From: Hyphomonas sp.
Lineage (GTDB): Bacteria; Pseudomonadota; Alphaproteobacteria; Caulobacterales; Hyphomonadaceae
NCBI GenBank assembly: GCA_024743015.1
Contig: JANSXJ010000147.1
Span: forward strand, 1-8,457
Length of the DNA stretch: 8,457 nucleotides
Reading direction: 5' to 3'
A program made the position numbers and the translations under genes. The notes under the pieces are model-generated. The model was not told the origin of the DNA, did not search any database, and saw only the letters and a program-made list of their open reading frames with translations. This document shows positions 6,590 to 8,457 of this stretch, piece by piece (within the stretch, counting starts at the first letter, position 1; every line of letters starts with the position of its first letter).

Positions 6590-7267
6590 TCAGAGTTCGC
6601 TGTCCGTCCACTCGGCGCGCGTACCCGCGATATCGCGCACAAATCGCTTCACCGCATCATCGCCCGCGTCGGCCAGCCCGGTTCGAAAACCCTGAACCGT
6701 GAGGTCTGGCGCGATGAGCAAGTATGTCGGGGTCCAGCGGATCTTCAGCGTCTCACGCAGGGACGCATCATGATCGACGACGGTCAGGAATGACCATCCT
6801 TTTTCCTCAAACCAGTCCGAGACCGAGTTGTAGTTTCGCAGCGCCCGGTCGGCATGGGTGGCATTGGGCGGCGTGTGGATCGACATGAAATCCACATCAG
6901 GATCCTGCGCCAGTGCGCGCGATAGGGCCGCGGCATAGTCCGCGTCGCGGCGACTGTCATGGCACCAGATCCCCCAGACTTCGATCACGGTCCAGCGTCC
7001 CTCGAGCGTGCGAGACGAGAAAGTCGTTTCTTCGGTCGTCTCGCCAATGAAGTCCGGCAGTTTTTCGCCGAGACCCTCATACGTATAAGGCCGTCCATAG
7101 CTGTCGCGTGGAACGTCCCCGCGGCTGAGATCAGCCGTGTCCGGGATCGTCGAGCCGGGGCGATAGAACCCGGTCGCGTCGTCTTCTCCGACACTGACAG
7201 GACTGTCTGCAAACGCGAACGCCGCGAGCCCAAGAGCGGTGAAAAGCGCAAGTGTGGCTCGCAGCAT
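6590..7267 (-). CDS. Exported thioredoxin-fold protein with a WCxxS active site
   Basis: The product is 225 residues. Residues 1-20 are a Sec signal peptide (MLRATLALFTALGLAAFAFA), so it acts outside the cytoplasm. A thioredoxin/TlpA-like fold spans about 68-215: WTVIEVWGIWCHDS at 92-105 is the strand leading to the active site, and WTPT at 178-181 gives the cis-proline loop (Pro180). TlpA-type proteins normally have CxxC and reduce or exchange disulfides. Here the second cysteine is Ser105 and Cys102 is the only cysteine in the protein, so a normal two-cysteine redox cycle is impossible. It could instead form mixed disulfides or act as an isomerase or thiol-trapping chaperone, as CxxS proteins such as ERp44 do, or work through another chemistry. 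AAGGAAG precedes the ATG, and the gene starts 18 bases after kbp ends, so both are probably one operon. Confidence 0.85.
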   Translation of the reverse strand: MLRATLALFTALGLAAFAFADSPVSVGEDDATGFYRPGSTIPDTADLSRGDVPRDSYGRPYTYEGLGEKLPDFIGETTEETTFSSRTLEGRWTVIEVWGIWCHDSRRDADYAAALSRALAQDPDVDFMSIHTPPNATHADRALRNYNSVSDWFEEKGWSFLTVVDHDASLRETLKIRWTPTYLLIAPDLTVQGFRTGLADAGDDAVKRFVRDIAGTRAEWTDSEL

Positions 7268-7285
7268 GTCGGTCTTCCTTATGGA

Positions 7286-7732
7286 TCAGGCGCCCGGGAT
7301 CCGCAGAACCTGTCCTGGATAGATCTTATCCGGGTGCTTCAGCATAGGCGTGTTAGCATCGAAAATATCCGGATAGCGCATCGCGTCGCCATAATATTTT
7401 TTGGCAATTTTCGACAATGAATCCCCCGACTTCACGGTGTGAAACACAGACTCGCCGACCTTGGCCTTGGATTTGACTTTCATGCCATCATCGACCTCGC
7501 CAATGCCGCTGACATTGCCCGCGGCCAGGATCAGTTTTTCCTTCGTCGCCTGGTCCGGCACCTTGCCCTCGAGTTTCACTTGCTTGCCTTCGACGGTGAC
7601 CTTGAAGTCATTGCCCAGCTCATCGTCCAGCCCGAGATCTTCGACTTCCTTGCGGATGGCCTTTTCTGCCACTTTGTTCCGCTCGGCGATGATTTCCTTG
7701 CCCTTGTTAAGTGCGAACTTGAATATGCCCAT
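7286..7732 (-). CDS. kbp: BON-LysM protein, potassium-binding protein Kbp (YgaU) family
   Basis: The product is 148 residues and matches E. coli Kbp/YgaU (149 residues) along its length. A BON domain lies at about 24-88 (VTVEGKQVKLEGKV, AGNVSGIGEVDDG). A LysM domain lies at about 97-146 (HTVKSGDSLSKIAKKYYGD, then PMLKHPDKIYPGQVLRIP). E. coli Kbp is a cytoplasmic K+ sensor that changes shape on binding K+ and is made under osmotic stress; despite LysM, no signal peptide is present here either. I chose the ATG at 7732 (MGIFKF, like MGLFNF in E. coli), supported by AAGGGGAG nine bases upstream. The longer frame to 7813 adds residues unlike the family. It is first in an operon with the thioredoxin-like gene. 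The symbol rests on family resemblance; K+ binding in this organism is inferred. Confidence 0.92.
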   Translation of the reverse strand: MGIFKFALNKGKEIIAERNKVAEKAIRKEVEDLGLDDELGNDFKVTVEGKQVKLEGKVPDQATKEKLILAAGNVSGIGEVDDGMKVKSKAKVGESVFHTVKSGDSLSKIAKKYYGDAMRYPDIFDANTPMLKHPDKIYPGQVLRIPGA

Positions 7733-7773
7733 TTCTATGGTCTCCCCTTTGTAGACGGACAAGCTAGGCAGGA

Positions 7774-7798
7774 ATCGCGCATTCGTGAAGGGGTTTCC
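7774..7798 (-). promoter_or_regulatory. Possible EcfG-type stress promoter of kbp
   Basis: On the minus strand GGAAA (7798-7794) is followed after 16 bases by CGAT (7777-7774). The general stress sigma factor of alphaproteobacteria, EcfG/SigT, uses about GGAAC-N16-18-CGTT, so two of nine positions differ. Position (about 40 bases before the start) and the osmotic-stress role of Kbp fit, but this is a weak match. Confidence 0.22.
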
Positions 7799-7813
7799 GC
7801 GACGTCCTTCCAC

Positions 7814-7829
7814 TTTACGTCAACGTTAC
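7814..7829. promoter_or_regulatory. LiuR/MerR-type operator candidate before the thiolase gene
   Basis: TTTACGTCAACGTTAC is a near-perfect dyad with the core ACGT-N2-ACGT. As I recall it, this is the pattern bound by LiuR-type MerR regulators of branched-chain amino acid and fatty acid breakdown in proteobacteria. It lies about 70 bases upstream of a thiolase, a typical target. Flanking hexamers TTCCAC (7808-7813) and TAGTCG (7833-7838) are 19 bases apart, the long spacer MerR proteins act on, though both hexamers are poor. Confidence 0.5.
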
Positions 7830-7897
7830 CCCTAGTCGAGCGTGGCTGGCTTCTCTAGGGTGCGCCGCAACATAGACCACTCACGGGAGATTTCCTT

Positions 7898-8457
7898 ATG
7901 CGCGAAGCAGTCATCGTATCCTATGCCCGCACGGGCCTTGCCAAGACCGGTCGCGGGTCACTGAACGACACGCACGGTATCACAATGGCGGGCCACGCCA
8001 TCAAGCACGCTCTGGCACGCGCGAATGTTGAGCCGGAAGCCGTCGAAGACGTCTTTCTCGGATCTGCCCAACCAGAAGGCGCGACGGGCCACAACATTGC
8101 CCGCAATGCAGCGCTCTGGGCCGGATGCCCAAGCTCGACCTCTGGCGCAACGATCAACCGCTTCTGCTCCTCTGGCCTGCAGGCAATCGCCAACGCAGCG
8201 CACACGGTCATCAATGAAGGCGCTCCGGTTGCCATTGGCGGCGGTGTCGAGAGCCTTTCACTGGTCTCTCGCTCCGGCCACATGAACATGCACCGCTACA
8301 CCGAAGACCAGCTGATGCAGCAATGGCCAGCTATCTGGATGACCATGATTGAGACGGCTGAAATCGTTGCCGACCGTTATGGCATCAGCCGCGAATACCA
8401 GGATGAGTACTCAGCCGAATCCCAGCGTCGGACCGCGGAGTTCCAGAAGAAAGGCTA
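7898..8457 (+). CDS. Thiolase (acetyl-CoA acyltransferase), N-terminal part (3' end outside window)
   Basis: The frame stays open to the right edge, giving 186 codons of a protein usually about 390 long. Thiolases cleave 3-ketoacyl-CoA with CoA to release acetyl-CoA, or run the reverse condensation. The N-terminus MREAVIVSYARTGLAK is typical. NRFCSSGLQAI at 87-97 holds the nucleophile Cys90, and GGGVESLS at 114-121 is the conserved glycine/glutamate motif. The catalytic His and second Cys lie beyond the window. The sequence favours the degradative acetyl-CoA C-acyltransferase group (FadA-like), but without the C-terminus and neighbours I cannot separate fatty acid beta-oxidation from branched-chain amino acid breakdown. 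GGGAG (7885-7889) is 8 bases before the ATG. The gene diverges from kbp; the dyad at 7814-7829 suggests control by a LiuR-like regulator. Confidence 0.93.
   Translation, partial: MREAVIVSYARTGLAKTGRGSLNDTHGITMAGHAIKHALARANVEPEAVEDVFLGSAQPEGATGHNIARNAALWAGCPSSTSGATINRFCSSGLQAIANAAHTVINEGAPVAIGGGVESLSLVSRSGHMNMHRYTEDQLMQQWPAIWMTMIETAEIVADRYGISREYQDEYSAESQRRTAEFQKKG

Noticed and set aside
6581..6590. Palindrome AAACATGTTT between the convergent genes as a terminator
   Set aside because: It is AT-rich with no loop and no U-tract, so it would not form a stable RNA hairpin.
7733..7813. N-terminal extension of the Kbp protein by 27 residues
   Set aside because: The ATG at 7732 has a good ribosome site and gives the family's normal length and start; the added residues do not look like the family.
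7830..7860. Inverted repeat CCCTAG/CTAGGG before the thiolase gene
   Set aside because: Six-base arms 19 bases apart are common by chance and the ACGT dyad explains the promoter better.
1..8457. CRISPR arrays, tRNA/rRNA genes, insertion sequences or attachment sites
   Set aside because: I saw no regularly spaced repeats, cloverleaf-like sequence, transposase or integrase coding, or flanking terminal repeats anywhere in the window.

Overview
The window looks like chromosomal DNA of a Gram-negative bacterium, most likely a GC-rich alphaproteobacterium of the Caulobacterales/Hyphomonadaceae kind. The evidence is a TonB-dependent receptor with Sec signal and C-terminal phenylalanine, an RND pump, a Kbp/YgaU (BON-LysM) protein, a degradative thiolase and an ACGT-N2-ACGT dyad like a LiuR site. 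The taxonomic placement is inference; there is no rRNA or marker gene here.

Layout. 1-1008 (+): C-terminal third of an RND efflux permease, cut by the left edge. 1007-1040: terminator oriented for the convergent gene to its right. 1076-3298 (-): TonB-dependent outer-membrane receptor, with an 18-base palindrome upstream that looks like a repressor operator. 3461-3497: terminator of the next minus-strand gene. 3525-5366 (-): 613-residue, very acidic, mostly disordered protein with a small folded N-terminal domain and a conserved-looking C-terminal tail; its function is not recognised. 5382-5754: gene-free stretch whose right half is about 25% GC and carries a plausible promoter and dyad. 5765-6163 and 6181-6576 (+): two tandem small secreted proteins that are diverged paralogues sharing an eight-cysteine pattern. 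7732-6590 (-): two-gene operon, kbp (BON-LysM) followed by an exported thioredoxin-fold protein whose active site is WCxxS and which has one cysteine in total. 7898-8457 (+): N-terminal half of a thiolase, cut by the right edge, behind a MerR/LiuR-type dyad.

How parts fit together. Nearly every complete gene encodes an envelope or exported protein, but there is no single pathway. The part most likely to be new is the cysteine-rich pair at 5765-6576. It has its own strong ribosome sites, its own AT-rich promoter and lower GC than its neighbours, and it lies convergent to a secreted monothiol thioredoxin-like gene. A functional link between these (disulfide handling in the periplasm) is speculation from proximity only.
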